From Allolucifera butyrica (lineage in GTDB: Bacteria; Bacillota; Negativicutes; Sporomusales; UPPP01): a stretch of 64,000 bases of DNA. Of this stretch, positions 1-7,317 are shown one piece after another (positions within the stretch are counted from its first letter, which is position 1; each line of letters opens with the position of its first letter). The position numbers and the translations under genes were made by a program. The notes below the pieces were generated by a model. The model saw only the letters and a list, made by a program, of their open reading frames with translations, was not told the DNA's origin and ran no database searches. The stretch lies in contig NZ_UPPP01000134.1 of NCBI RefSeq assembly GCF_900476375.1, positions 62,001 through 126,000 on the forward strand. Reading direction: 5' to 3'.

Positions 1-306
1 ATGATTGCCTGTATCAATCAGTACGGGCCGTATATTGTTATCGCTCCGGACATTGCAATGCCGCACGCTCAGGGCGGCAGCGGGGTCCGCGAAAATGCGG
101 TCAGTTTTATGAAAGTGAGCCGTCCGGTTCATTTCAGCGACAGCAGGGAACATGACGCCCGGCTATTATTTGTACTGGCTTCCGTGGACAATACTTCCCA
201 TCTGGGAATGCTGCAGACTCTGGTGGAAGCCATTTCGGATGAGAAGTTTTTATCTGATTTGCTGCAAGTAGAAGGAATGGAAGAATTGCGCCGTTTAATC
301 GCCTGA
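1..306 (+). CDS. PTS sugar transporter subunit IIA (UlaC-like), probably 5'-truncated by the window edge
   Basis: This is a cytoplasmic phosphocarrier domain of the fructose/mannitol-type IIA family. It would accept phosphate from HPr and pass it to the IIB encoded two genes downstream. The phosphorylation-site context IAMPHAQGG is visible, with the likely active His at residue 22 of the visible part. Full-length IIA proteins of this family are about 145-155 residues and only 101 are seen, so roughly 45 N-terminal residues probably lie upstream of the window and the ATG at base 1 may be an internal Met. It is followed after 73 bp by the IIC gene. The ascorbate assignment rests on the neighbours, not on this fragment. 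Confidence 0.8.
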   Translation: MIACINQYGPYIVIAPDIAMPHAQGGSGVRENAVSFMKVSRPVHFSDSREHDARLLFVLASVDNTSHLGMLQTLVEAISDEKFLSDLLQVEGMEELRRLIA

Positions 307-379
307 ATTGGAAAGGAGGGAAGTGGAGAACCTTAAAATTGTCCGTAATGTCTGGTATTAAAGAGAGGAGGAATTCTAA

Positions 380-1822
380 ATGGATTATTGGGCCGCATTT
401 GATGCATTTTCCAAAGCCTTTGGCAACAATATCATGGTTAAACCGGAGTTTGTTATCGGCTTATTGGTATTTATCGGTTATATGCTGCTGGGTAAACCGG
501 TTTATGAAGCCTTCGGCGGTTTTATCAAAGCCGCGGTCGGCATGATGATCTGGAGTGTCGGCGCCGGCGGTCTGGTGGTGACGTTTCGGCCTATTTTATC
601 CGGACTGAATGATCGCTTTCATTTGAACGCTGCGGTTATTGACCCGTATTTCGGCCTGAATGCCGCCGGGGAAGCCATCAAGGCCATCGGGATGTCGCTT
701 TCCTGGACCATGATCTCGTTAATGATCGGTTTTGGCTGGAATATATTGCTGGTGCTGCTGCGCCGGTATTCCAAGGTCCGTACTTTGTTTGTCACTGGTC
801 ATATTATGATTCAGCAGGCCACTACCGCGACCTGGCTGGTGTTTTTTGCCATTCCGGAGTTGCGCAATATTTACGGTGCCATTGCGGTGGGCATACTGGC
901 CGGCACCTACTGGGCCGTATTTTCGAATCTGACTGTGGAGCCCACGGAAGAGCTCACGGAAGGCGGCGGATTTGCCGTCGGCCATCAGCAGATGTTGTGG
1001 GTCTGGCTGAGCAGTAAAATTGCACCGAAAATCGGCAATCCCGAAAAGTCGGTGGAGAACATCAATCTGCCCCGCTGGTTGTCCATGTTTAACGACAATG
1101 TAATCGCAACGGGGACGTTAATGCTGCTATTCTTCGGTATTATTATGACTGTTTTGGGCGAACCGTACCTCCGGCATATTGATAAGGCAAATTTTCCGCC
1201 AACCATAGCTTTTTTCACCTATATACTTTCCAAATCGCTGTCCTTTGCAGTGTATCTGTTTATTTTAATCAGCGGAGTGCGGATGTTTGTGGCGGAATTG
1301 ACGGAATCGTTCCGCGGCATTTCCGATAAGGTGCTGCCGGGGGCATTGCCGGCGGTGGACTGCGCGGCGACGTATGGATTTGCTTCCCCCAATACAATTA
1401 CGTTTGGCTTTTTATTCGGTGCTGTCGGCCAGTTTCTGGCGATTGCCGGCTTGGTTCTCTTTAAGTCACCGATTATGATTATCACCGGGTTTGTGCCGGT
1501 CTTCTTTGACAATGCCACGGTAGCCGTGTTTGCCAATAAGTTCGGCGGTGTCCGGGCTGCGGGAATCCTGACTTTCTGTACCGGGATTATCCAGGTATTG
1601 GGCGGCGCTTTTGCAGCCTGGTACTTCCAGCTGTATAATTACGGCGGCTGGCACGGCAACATTGACTGGGATACATTATGGCCGGCCATTGGCGTGTTAA
1701 TGAAGAACCTGGCTATTCCCGGCATCGTAATCGCGGTGGTGCTTATGCTGCTGATTCCGCAAATCCAATACAATAGAAGTAATAGAGAAAAATATTTTAA
1801 AGTAGGTGGCTTTGATGCTTAA
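380..1822 (+). CDS. ulaA: PTS ascorbate-type transporter subunit IIC (UlaA)
   Basis: This is the 480-residue polytopic membrane permease of an L-ascorbate (Ula/SgaT) PTS. It moves the sugar across the inner membrane while it is phosphorylated by the IIB. The protein is hydrophobic throughout, with about ten or more membrane segments and conserved-looking stretches such as PAVDCAATYGFASPNT and FVPVFFDNATVAVFANKFGG. A strong Shine-Dalgarno (GAGGAGG) precedes the ATG at 380. Its stop overlaps the start of the IIB gene by 8 bp, suggesting translational coupling. Because true ascorbate catabolic genes (ulaD, ulaE) follow directly, the substrate is probably L-ascorbate or a related acid; a different substrate is possible. 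Confidence 0.88.
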   Translation: MDYWAAFDAFSKAFGNNIMVKPEFVIGLLVFIGYMLLGKPVYEAFGGFIKAAVGMMIWSVGAGGLVVTFRPILSGLNDRFHLNAAVIDPYFGLNAAGEAIKAIGMSLSWTMISLMIGFGWNILLVLLRRYSKVRTLFVTGHIMIQQATTATWLVFFAIPELRNIYGAIAVGILAGTYWAVFSNLTVEPTEELTEGGGFAVGHQQMLWVWLSSKIAPKIGNPEKSVENINLPRWLSMFNDNVIATGTLMLLFFGIIMTVLGEPYLRHIDKANFPPTIAFFTYILSKSLSFAVYLFILISGVRMFVAELTESFRGISDKVLPGALPAVDCAATYGFASPNTITFGFLFGAVGQFLAIAGLVLFKSPIMIITGFVPVFFDNATVAVFANKFGGVRAAGILTFCTGIIQVLGGAFAAWYFQLYNYGGWHGNIDWDTLWPAIGVLMKNLAIPGIVIAVVLMLLIPQIQYNRSNREKYFKVGGFDA

Positions 1823-2114
1823 GGTAATTGCAGCTTGCGGCAATGGGATGGGATCCAGCCAGATTATTAAAATGAAAATCGATAAAGTGTTTAAAAAATT
1901 AAACATTGCCGCCGAAATTCATCATTCCAGCGTCGGGGAAGCGAAGGCCATGGCTGCAAATTACGATGTCGTCTTTTGCTCCGCCGCGCTGACGGGAAAT
2001 TTTAACATTAAAAATACCCGGACTAAGGTGATTGGCCTGGTCAATCTGCTGTCGGAAGCGGAGATTGAGACCAAAATTAAAGAATACCTCTTGAATCAGG
2101 GGAAAGCGGAATAA
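1815..2114 (+). CDS. ulaB: PTS ascorbate-type transporter subunit IIB (UlaB)
   Basis: This small cytoplasmic IIB phosphotransferase relays phosphate from IIA to the sugar during transport by UlaA. The N-terminal phosphocysteine loop AACGNGMGSS is clear, with Cys8 counted from the ATG at 1815. I chose 1815 over the in-frame GTG at 1806 because AGGTGG lies 6 nt upstream of it. At 99 residues it has normal length for a lactose/ascorbate-type IIB. The start overlaps the end of ulaA. A 229-bp gap holding a repeat (2206-2318) separates it from ulaD, so the catabolic genes could have their own transcript start. Confidence 0.88.
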   Translation: MLKVIAACGNGMGSSQIIKMKIDKVFKKLNIAAEIHHSSVGEAKAMAANYDVVFCSAALTGNFNIKNTRTKVIGLVNLLSEAEIETKIKEYLLNQGKAE

Positions 2115-2205
2115 AGAACCGTCTGAGCCTCTGGCCGGGAAAAGGGTGCGGCGGCCGAAAGAGGACGCCGTGCCTTTCACTTTTTTGGAATTGGTTTTTT
2201 CTTGA

Positions 2206-2318
2206 GGGATCGGAAAGTATAACTTTTCGGGTTGTTTCTAAATATAACATATTCTTTTTAAGAATACCGAAAAGTAAAATACTTTCCTTCCACTTAAAGA
2301 CCGTTTGGTCTTTCTTGT
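2206..2318 (+). repeat. Family B repeat: GGAAAGTAT/ATACTTTCC hairpin plus AAAGACC/GGTCTTT hairpin
   Basis: The element starts GGGATCGGAAAGTATAA, closes its first stem at AAATACTTTCCTTCC and ends with the small stem AAAGACCgtttGGTCTTT. The same arrangement recurs at 13838-13902 and 54345-54413. This copy is longer because an inner arm CTTTTCGG pairs with CCGAAAAG. The last hairpin plus T-run could act as a terminator after ulaB. Confidence 0.7.
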
Positions 2319-2343
2319 AAGGGAAATAGAAGGAGGAAATAGT

Positions 2344-2988
2344 ATGATGCCTAAATTACAGATTGCTCTTGATAATTTATCGTTTCCGGAAGCAGTAAAA
2401 GCGTTACGGGACGTTGCCGCCGAAATCGACGTCATTGAAGTCGGTACAATTTTATTGTGTGCCGAAGGCAAACGGGCCGTTGAGTATTTGAAAACCATGT
2501 ATCCGGATAAGATTGTTCTGGCCGATGCCAAAATTGCCGATGCCGGCAAGATTATTACGCCAATGATGTTTGACGCCGGCGCCGATTGGGCCACCGTCAT
2601 CTGCTGCGCCGAGATTCCTACCATTGCCGGTGCATTAGCGGTAGCGAAGGAGCGGGGTAAGGATATTCAGGTTGAACTGACCGGCCATTGGACTTTTGAG
2701 CAGGCGGCGGAATGGAAGAAGGCCGGCGTCGGACAGGTGGTTTATCACCGCTCCCGGGATGCCCAGGCCGCCGGGGTCAATTGGGGCCCTGCCGATCTCG
2801 AAAAGGTGGGCCGGCTATGCGAAATGGGCTTTCAGGTTACCGTGACCGGTGGCGTGACGGTGGAGGATGTCCGGTTTTTCAAGGAGCTGCCCATTTATGT
2901 TTTTATTGCCGGACGCTCGATTCGCGATGCGGCCGATCCGCGGCAGGCGGCGCGGCAATTTAAGGAAGAGTTCGCGAAATATTGGTGA
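2344..2988 (+). CDS. ulaD: 3-keto-L-gulonate-6-phosphate decarboxylase (UlaD)
   Basis: This TIM-barrel enzyme of the OMP decarboxylase superfamily converts 3-keto-L-gulonate-6-phosphate to L-xylulose-5-phosphate plus CO2. The metal/catalytic motif LADAKIADAGK is present (Asp61, Lys63 and Asp66, with Glu32 upstream). The stretches TVICCAEIPT, VVYHRSRDAQAAGV and VFIAGRSIRDA match what I recall of E. coli UlaD very closely. The related hexulose-6-phosphate synthase (hps) is the main alternative, but the IADAG form and the ulaE neighbour favour UlaD. The ATG at 2344 follows an AGAAGGAGG ribosome site. Length is 214 residues, as in the family. Confidence 0.92.
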   Translation: MMPKLQIALDNLSFPEAVKALRDVAAEIDVIEVGTILLCAEGKRAVEYLKTMYPDKIVLADAKIADAGKIITPMMFDAGADWATVICCAEIPTIAGALAVAKERGKDIQVELTGHWTFEQAAEWKKAGVGQVVYHRSRDAQAAGVNWGPADLEKVGRLCEMGFQVTVTGGVTVEDVRFFKELPIYVFIAGRSIRDAADPRQAARQFKEEFAKYW

Positions 2989-2993
2989 GCAGT

Positions 2994-3845
2994 ATGGAAA
3001 ATTTACTGGGGCTCTATGAAAAGGCTCTGCCCAGGGGCATGGACTGGCCGGCTAAATTGAAAATGGCCCGGCAACTGGGCTTTGATTTTCTGGAATTGTC
3101 GGTGGACGAAAGCGATGACCGTTTGTTTCGCCTGTACTGGACCAAGGAGGAAAAGCGGCGCCTGCTTCAATATATTGATGCGGCCGGAACTCCGATTATG
3201 ACGATGTGCTTCAGCGGCCACCGCCGGTACCCGCTGGGGAGCCGGAGCAGTGAAATCCGGCGGCAGGCGCTGGAATTAATGGAAAAAGCCATGGAGTTTG
3301 CCAAAGATGTGGGAATCCGGGTCATACAGCTGGCAGGATATGACGTTTATTATGAAGAACAAGGAGAAGATACCAAGGCGAATTTTTTGGCGGGGTTGAA
3401 ACGGTCGGTAGACTTGGCGGAAAAACATCAGGTCATGTTGGCGATCGAAATTATGGATACCCCGTTTATGAATTCCATACAAAAATACATGGTTTATGAC
3501 CGGCAGATACAAATGCCTTGGCTGACTGTGTATCCGGATCTGGGAAACTTAAGCGCCTGGGGCAATGACCTGGAGCAGGAACTGGAACTGGGGTATCCCC
3601 GGATTGTAGCCGTCCATGTGAAAGAAACCAAAACGGTGACCGACAGCTTTGCCGGCCAATTCCGGGATGTCCCGTTCGGTGAAGGCGATGTGGATTTTGT
3701 AAAAGCGTTTAAAAAACTCAAGGCGCTGCGGTATAAGGGTCCGTTTGTCATTGAAATGTGGGGTGACAAGATGAAGGACCCGATGGCTGAAATTACCAGA
3801 TCCCGACAGTTTGTGCTGGATAAACTGAGGGAAGGCGGATTTTGA
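2994..3845 (+). CDS. ulaE: L-ribulose/L-xylulose-5-phosphate 3-epimerase (UlaE)
   Basis: This xylose-isomerase-like TIM barrel epimerises L-xylulose-5-phosphate to L-ribulose-5-phosphate, the step after UlaD. Family signatures include LGIYEKALP-like LGLYEKALPRG at the N-terminus, FDFLELSVDESDDRL, RVIQLAGYDVYYEE, YPDLGNLSAW, VAVHVKETK and VPFGEGDVDF. Length is about 283 residues, typical for UlaE. The start is ambiguous: TTG 2982, GTG 2985 and ATG 2994 are all in frame and the first two overlap ulaD. ATG 2994 was chosen with GGTGAG just upstream. The following L-ribulose-5-phosphate 4-epimerase (UlaF), needed to reach D-xylulose-5-phosphate, is not in the visible part of the operon. Confidence 0.9.
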   Translation: MENLLGLYEKALPRGMDWPAKLKMARQLGFDFLELSVDESDDRLFRLYWTKEEKRRLLQYIDAAGTPIMTMCFSGHRRYPLGSRSSEIRRQALELMEKAMEFAKDVGIRVIQLAGYDVYYEEQGEDTKANFLAGLKRSVDLAEKHQVMLAIEIMDTPFMNSIQKYMVYDRQIQMPWLTVYPDLGNLSAWGNDLEQELELGYPRIVAVHVKETKTVTDSFAGQFRDVPFGEGDVDFVKAFKKLKALRYKGPFVIEMWGDKMKDPMAEITRSRQFVLDKLREGGF

Positions 3846-4669
3846 TGGCGATTCAATGGTGTGTCTGCGACGTGGACGGTACTTTGCTGGATTCCAACAG
3901 CCGGTTAAGCGAGGAAACGGTCCGCGCCGTGCAGGAAATGCGGCAAGCCGGGATTGAATTGATCCTGGCCACCGGCCGGAGCGATCTTTTTATTAAGGAA
4001 CTTGTCTTCCGGCTGGGCATTGCCGGGCCCGTCATCTGCTGTAATGGCGGGATGATTCGGGATGTCGGGACGGGGCAGGTTTTGTTCAGCCGGACCATCG
4101 GCCGGGAGACGGCCCGGGCCGTGGCGGAATATTGCTTTACCCACCGGCTTGATATGCTGGCCTATTCCTATGATTTTATTTATTACAGCCGCGGCAGTGA
4201 CCGGGTGAATCTCTTTCACGACTTCAACGCCCGGATGCCGGAAGAGTTCCGGGTTCCTTTGCGGGAAGCAGCCCGGCCGGAGGACCTGCCGCTGGATTCG
4301 GTGCTGAAATTTTTTCTCTGGAATGCAGACGCCGTCCTGAAGGAGAACATGGAAGCATGGCATAACCGGGAAGGGGAACTGTACCTGGTCCAGTCCATGC
4401 AGGGCGCTCTGGATATTATGGCCCAGGGTATTTCGAAGGGAGACGCGCTGCGGTATCTGGCCGGACAGCGGGGCATGAGTCTGGACCAGATCGCCGTGTT
4501 CGGCGATAATTACAATGATGTGAGTATGTTTCAGTTAGCCGGCTGCCCGATTGCTGTCGGCAACGCCGAGGCGGTTGTAAAAGAGGCGGCTAAGTATATT
4601 ACCCGCAGTAATGATGAAAACGGCGTGGCCTACGCCATTCGCCATTATATTTTATCGCCGGCGGAATGA
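3845..4669 (+). CDS. Cof-type HAD-IIB family phosphatase
   Basis: This haloacid-dehalogenase superfamily hydrolase is probably a sugar-phosphate phosphatase. All four HAD motifs are visible: motif I DVDGTLLD near residues 9-16, motif II LATGR, the motif III Lys, and motif IV GDNYNDVSMF near residue 220. The long C2 cap between motifs II and III is typical of Cof/YbiV proteins. It starts at ATG 3845, whose A is the last base of the ulaE stop, so it belongs to the ula operon and may limit toxic sugar-phosphate build-up. Substrate cannot be read from the sequence. Confidence 0.85.
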   Translation: MAIQWCVCDVDGTLLDSNSRLSEETVRAVQEMRQAGIELILATGRSDLFIKELVFRLGIAGPVICCNGGMIRDVGTGQVLFSRTIGRETARAVAEYCFTHRLDMLAYSYDFIYYSRGSDRVNLFHDFNARMPEEFRVPLREAARPEDLPLDSVLKFFLWNADAVLKENMEAWHNREGELYLVQSMQGALDIMAQGISKGDALRYLAGQRGMSLDQIAVFGDNYNDVSMFQLAGCPIAVGNAEAVVKEAAKYITRSNDENGVAYAIRHYILSPAE

Positions 4670-4758
4670 GGAAATCATAGTGCTGCCCTGCTGTTTGGCA
4701 CCAATATGCAAGCTATCGCATATTATGTAATAAACGAGCAGGGGGTGTAAAACGATCT

Positions 4759-5220
4759 ATGGACGACAAGGATGAACGCAAAGCGGACCGGGACTGTATT
4801 CATGTGCATTTGTATCAAACTGAGGTAGAGCCGGCCGACCCGTGTTACTGCCATCAGCATGTGCTTGCCGGAGTTAGTCTGCCGGCTTACCGGAAAGACA
4901 GTTCTCATGTACACTGTTTGAAGGGACGCACGACTTTCTTTGTGGACGCGGATGGTCAACATGGTCATTGGCACTGGTATGAAGTGGTTACCGATTGTGC
5001 CGTGGATCTGAACGACGGATGGCATGTACATTATTACTGCGGTAAAACCAGTGTGAATGACGGCCATTGTCATATTTTCCAAGGTTCGGTCTGCTTGGCG
5101 CCGGATTTACTCCTGGGGAAAGATTTCGCGGGCGACGATGATGACCCCGACGATGACGATTACGTAGAACCCAAAACAAAGAAAAAACACAAGCGGGATG
5201 ACCAGGACGAAGTGGAATAA
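4759..5220 (+). CDS. YmaF-like histidine-rich protein
   Basis: This soluble 153-residue protein carries repeated His-x-His blocks spaced along the chain (HVHLY, CHQHVLAG, SSHVHCL, HGHWHWYE, GWHVHYYCG, DGHCHIF) and ends in a highly acidic then basic tail (DDDDPDDDDY, KTKKKHKRD). The pattern matches the YmaF family of Bacillus, whose function is not known to me; metal binding is a reasonable inference from the His and Cys content. The ATG at 4759 follows AGGGGGTG at about 10 nt, a slightly long spacing. It is separated from the HAD gene by 89 bp and followed by a terminator, so it may be a single-gene unit. Confidence 0.7.
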   Translation: MDDKDERKADRDCIHVHLYQTEVEPADPCYCHQHVLAGVSLPAYRKDSSHVHCLKGRTTFFVDADGQHGHWHWYEVVTDCAVDLNDGWHVHYYCGKTSVNDGHCHIFQGSVCLAPDLLLGKDFAGDDDDPDDDDYVEPKTKKKHKRDDQDEVE

Positions 5221-5224
5221 AGGG

Positions 5225-5268
5225 AAAACCCGTCAACCGGAATACTATCCCCGGTCGGCGGGTTTCTG
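5225..5268 (+). terminator. Hairpin terminator after the YmaF-like gene
   Basis: Stem AACCCG-tca-ACCGG pairs with CCGGT-cgg-CGGGTT around a short loop and is followed by a weak T-rich tract. It lies 4 bp after the stop codon. Confidence 0.55.
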
Positions 5269-5312
5269 CTTATATCGGGATCACTTATCAACGCTTCGCC
5301 GTTGCCACTAAA

Positions 5313-5459
5313 CCCATTTTTCGCAGTCCTCTGTCACTCGACAATAATTCTCCTGAAAAAAGATAAACTTAGGGAATTTTAAGCGAGGTATAAGGTTATT
5401 ATGTGGGTATGGATTGGGAGAAAATATTGTCGCCATAAGTTCAGAGTGCGAAATGTGGG
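5313..5459 (+). mobile_element. MITE-like element, full copy 1
   Basis: This 147-bp non-coding element has imperfect terminal inverted repeats: left CCCATTTTTCGCA, right (reverse complement) CCCACATTTCGCA. A second full copy lies in reverse orientation at 32733-32882, with matching internal blocks such as ATAATTCTCCTGA and ATATTGTCGCCATAAG. It sits inside the family D repeat, flanked by A/T-rich TAAA and ATAA. No transposase is encoded, so movement would need an enzyme supplied in trans. Confidence 0.75.
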
Positions 5460-5528
5460 ATAACCTCCGCTTATGACAAGACGGTCCTTCTGCCTGGATG
5501 AGCGCCTAAGACCGGGTCTTTCCACGCC

Positions 5529-5573
5529 CTGAGCCCTGCGCTATAAGCCGAAAAACCGCGTTAGCGGTTTTCT
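5529..5573 (+). repeat. Family A repeat with ACCGC/GCGGT hairpin
   Basis: The unit reads GCCCTGAGCCCTGCG, then ATAAGCCG, then AAAAACCGCgttaGCGGTTTTC. Similar units are at 46991-47075, 54543-54598, 57399-57456 and 61273-61322. It ends just before the stop of the minus-strand flavin reductase, and the near-symmetric hairpin could terminate transcription from either side. Confidence 0.7.
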
Positions 5574-5574
5574 A

Positions 5575-6075
5575 TCACTCATCAAGATAGGTGGCGGTAA
5601 TTTCCCCGTAGTACAATGTGTGATGGTCGCCGGCGGGATAGCAGGATTGAGTCAGTTCCTTTTCCAGTGCGTCCGGCAGCATGGCTTGTTTGTAGATCAC
5701 TTTGCATTCATAATGAAGCCCGCAGCCGGCAATTACGGGAGTGGCAATGGTTTGTCCCGGTACGGCTTTAAGACCGGCGGTGGCCAGTTTATCCATCTCC
5801 CGGCCGGATTTGGTGCCGCAAAGGGACAAAGCCTGCTTCATGTCATGTAAAGGGACGCTTACTGTAAATTCATTGCTTTTTTCAATTAACTCAAAGGTAA
5901 AGCGGGAAGGACGTACCATGACCAGAAATACCGGTTTGCGCCACATGACGCCGAGTGAGCCCCAGCCAATGGTCATGGAGTTGATTTTGCCGGCATGGGC
6001 AGTCGTCAAAAAAGCCCCCTGCGGCAGTCCCTCCATTACTTTGGCGGCGTATTCGTTATAGCTGACTTGTTTCAT
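5575..6075 (-). CDS. Flavin reductase family protein
   Basis: This 166-residue protein is of the FMN-binding split-barrel flavin reductase type, which includes flavoredoxin-like proteins. The N-terminal region LPQGAFLTTAHAGKINSMTIGWG and the later VRPSRFTFELI and FTVSVPLHDMKQAL follow the pattern of these proteins, where FMN binds across the barrel. The longer in-frame extension to 6192 is rejected because the ATG at 6075 has a good GGGAGG ribosome site 7-8 nt upstream. It is transcribed divergently from menG. The exact electron partner cannot be inferred. Confidence 0.82.
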   Translation of the reverse strand: MKQVSYNEYAAKVMEGLPQGAFLTTAHAGKINSMTIGWGSLGVMWRKPVFLVMVRPSRFTFELIEKSNEFTVSVPLHDMKQALSLCGTKSGREMDKLATAGLKAVPGQTIATPVIAGCGLHYECKVIYKQAMLPDALEKELTQSCYPAGDHHTLYYGEITATYLDE

Positions 6076-6112
6076 CGGTGAAAAACCTCCCTGAATATGT
6101 AAATTTTTTAAT

Positions 6113-6141
6113 TTGACAAAACGATCCTTTCTTAATATTAT
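6113..6141 (+). promoter_or_regulatory. Sigma-70/A-type promoter towards menG
   Basis: TTGACA (6113-6118), a 17-nt spacer, then TATTAT (6136-6141). The position, 105 bp upstream of the menG start in the divergent gap, supports use by menG. Confidence 0.6.
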
Positions 6142-6245
6142 TACTTCGTGCTTTACCGGATAAACTCCTGTTGTTAACAAGTTATATGCCAAAGTAAGGA
6201 ATTTTATTATATAATAGAGAGAAATACCTTGGAGGGCAGACTGAA

Positions 6246-6968
6246 TTGAAGGACTTCAGTATTGAGAGCAAGGAAGCATATATTCACCAATTGTTTTCGG
6301 CCATTTCCTGCCGGTATGACGCCCTGACGAGCCTTCTCAGCTTTAACCGGGACCGGTACTGGCGTCAGTTTGCCGTGGCGCAAACCGGTCTGAAAGCAGG
6401 CGGTTACGGGTTGGACGTGTGCTGCGGCACGGGAAAACTGACTTTGGAGCAAGCCGGCAAAGTCGGCGGCGGTGGCCGGGTGGTTGGACTGGATTTTTGC
6501 GCCGGCATGCTGCAGGAAGCGGTGAAAAATATTTCCCGCACACCCTATGAGCCGGTAATTCAATTGCTGGAAGGCAACGCCATGCAACTGCCTTTTGCTG
6601 TCCACACCTTTGATGCGGCGACCATCGGGTTTGCCCTGCGCAATGTGCCCGACATTGCCGCCGTCATCGGCGAAATGGCCCGGGTGGTCAAGCCGGGCGG
6701 CCGGGTAGTATCGGTGGAGCTGGCTAAACCGGAATTGCCGGTTTTTAAGCAATTATATTATTTGTATTTTGAACGGATTCTGCCGTACATAGGAAAATGG
6801 GGAACCGGCCAGGAAGGAGCGTACCGCTGGCTGCCTGAATCGTTGCGACGGTATCCGCATCAGCAGGAGGTCCGGGAACTGTTTGTGGCAGCCGGTCTCC
6901 GGGATGTGACCTATTATGAGTTGACGGGAGGGATTGTGGCCGTCCATGTGGGGACGGTGCCGGCATAG
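6246..6968 (+). CDS. menG: Demethylmenaquinone methyltransferase (MenG/UbiE)
   Basis: This SAM-dependent C-methyltransferase catalyses the last step of menaquinone synthesis. UbiE-family signatures are FSAISCRYDALTSLLSFN-type near residues 17-34, the SAM-binding motif GLDVCCGTGKLT near 55-66, FALRNVPD in the middle and YRWLPESLRRYP near the C-terminus. Length is 240 residues. The start is a TTG at 6246 with GGAGGG nine bases upstream; no better ATG is available. It stands alone, 349 bp before serA. A menaquinone role is inferred for an anaerobe of this kind. Confidence 0.9.
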   Translation: MKDFSIESKEAYIHQLFSAISCRYDALTSLLSFNRDRYWRQFAVAQTGLKAGGYGLDVCCGTGKLTLEQAGKVGGGGRVVGLDFCAGMLQEAVKNISRTPYEPVIQLLEGNAMQLPFAVHTFDAATIGFALRNVPDIAAVIGEMARVVKPGGRVVSVELAKPELPVFKQLYYLYFERILPYIGKWGTGQEGAYRWLPESLRRYPHQQEVRELFVAAGLRDVTYYELTGGIVAVHVGTVPA

Positions 6969-7005
6969 CCGGAAGCCGCATCAGCTGTGCTCCTTAAGAA
7001 CACAC

Positions 7006-7034
7006 TTGACTTTGTAATGTGGATGGCTTATAAT
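7006..7034 (+). promoter_or_regulatory. Near-consensus promoter for serA
   Basis: TTGACT (7006-7011), 17-nt spacer, TATAAT (7029-7034). Transcription would start near 7041, leaving a leader of about 277 nt before serA. Confidence 0.75.
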
Positions 7035-7040
7035 CGTGTT

Positions 7041-7317
7041 AAGTTTATAGCGTATTGACACAATGAACGGAAATGCTAACTGCAAACGGTCTTTAAAAGA
7101 CCTGGCGGCGGGTGCAAGCCGGTGTACCGGGCAGGCAGTTCCATCCAACCTCTCGTTCCTGGCGGGATGAGGGGAATTTTGTGTTTTATGGCTTGCCGGC
7201 GCTCTTCGACAAAAAATCCTTGTTATCTCCATTTTCCAAATGGAAAATGCGGATTACTCTGTTCTTTCTTGTATCTTTCCGGCAACGCCGGTTGATTATG
7301 AAGGGTGGAGGGTTTGT
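7041..7317 (+). promoter_or_regulatory. Long structured leader of serA, class not recognised
   Basis: The leader can fold into a closed domain: AACTGC pairs with GCAGTT, enclosing the hairpin GGTCTttaaaAGACC and a GC-rich arm containing CGGC/GCCG and CCGGtgtaCCGG. Downstream a weaker hairpin CCTC-TTCC / GGGA-GAGG is followed by AATTTTGTGTTTT. This is compatible with a riboswitch or attenuator. I could not match it to the T-box (TGGNACCGCG is absent) or other classes I know. A 35-codon ORF starts near 7061 but lacks a ribosome site. Confidence 0.4.

Larger units (their letters stand above)
5280..5574 (+). repeat. Composite intergenic repeat (family D), interrupted by a MITE-like insertion
   Basis: The flanks 5280-5312 and 5460-5574 match the uninterrupted repeat at 54434-54598: TTATCAACGCTTCGCCGTT, then AACCTCCGCTTATGACAAGA, then GCCCTGAGCCCTGCG and a terminal ACCGC hairpin. 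In this copy 147 bp are inserted between CCAC and AACCTCC. There is no gene in this 354-bp stretch. Confidence 0.75.

Noticed and set aside
719..985. Minus-strand open frames under ulaA and other plus-strand genes
   Set aside because: They are shadows of strongly supported genes in the opposite strand, without ribosome sites or family signatures.
7061..7168. 35-codon leader peptide gene in the serA leader
   Set aside because: No ribosome site and no run of serine codons; it overlaps the structured region.
7041..7317. T-box riboswitch upstream of serA
   Set aside because: GGTGTACCGGGC resembles the T-box core but lacks the conserved TGGNACCGCG, and the typical AGTA bulge of stem I is not visible.
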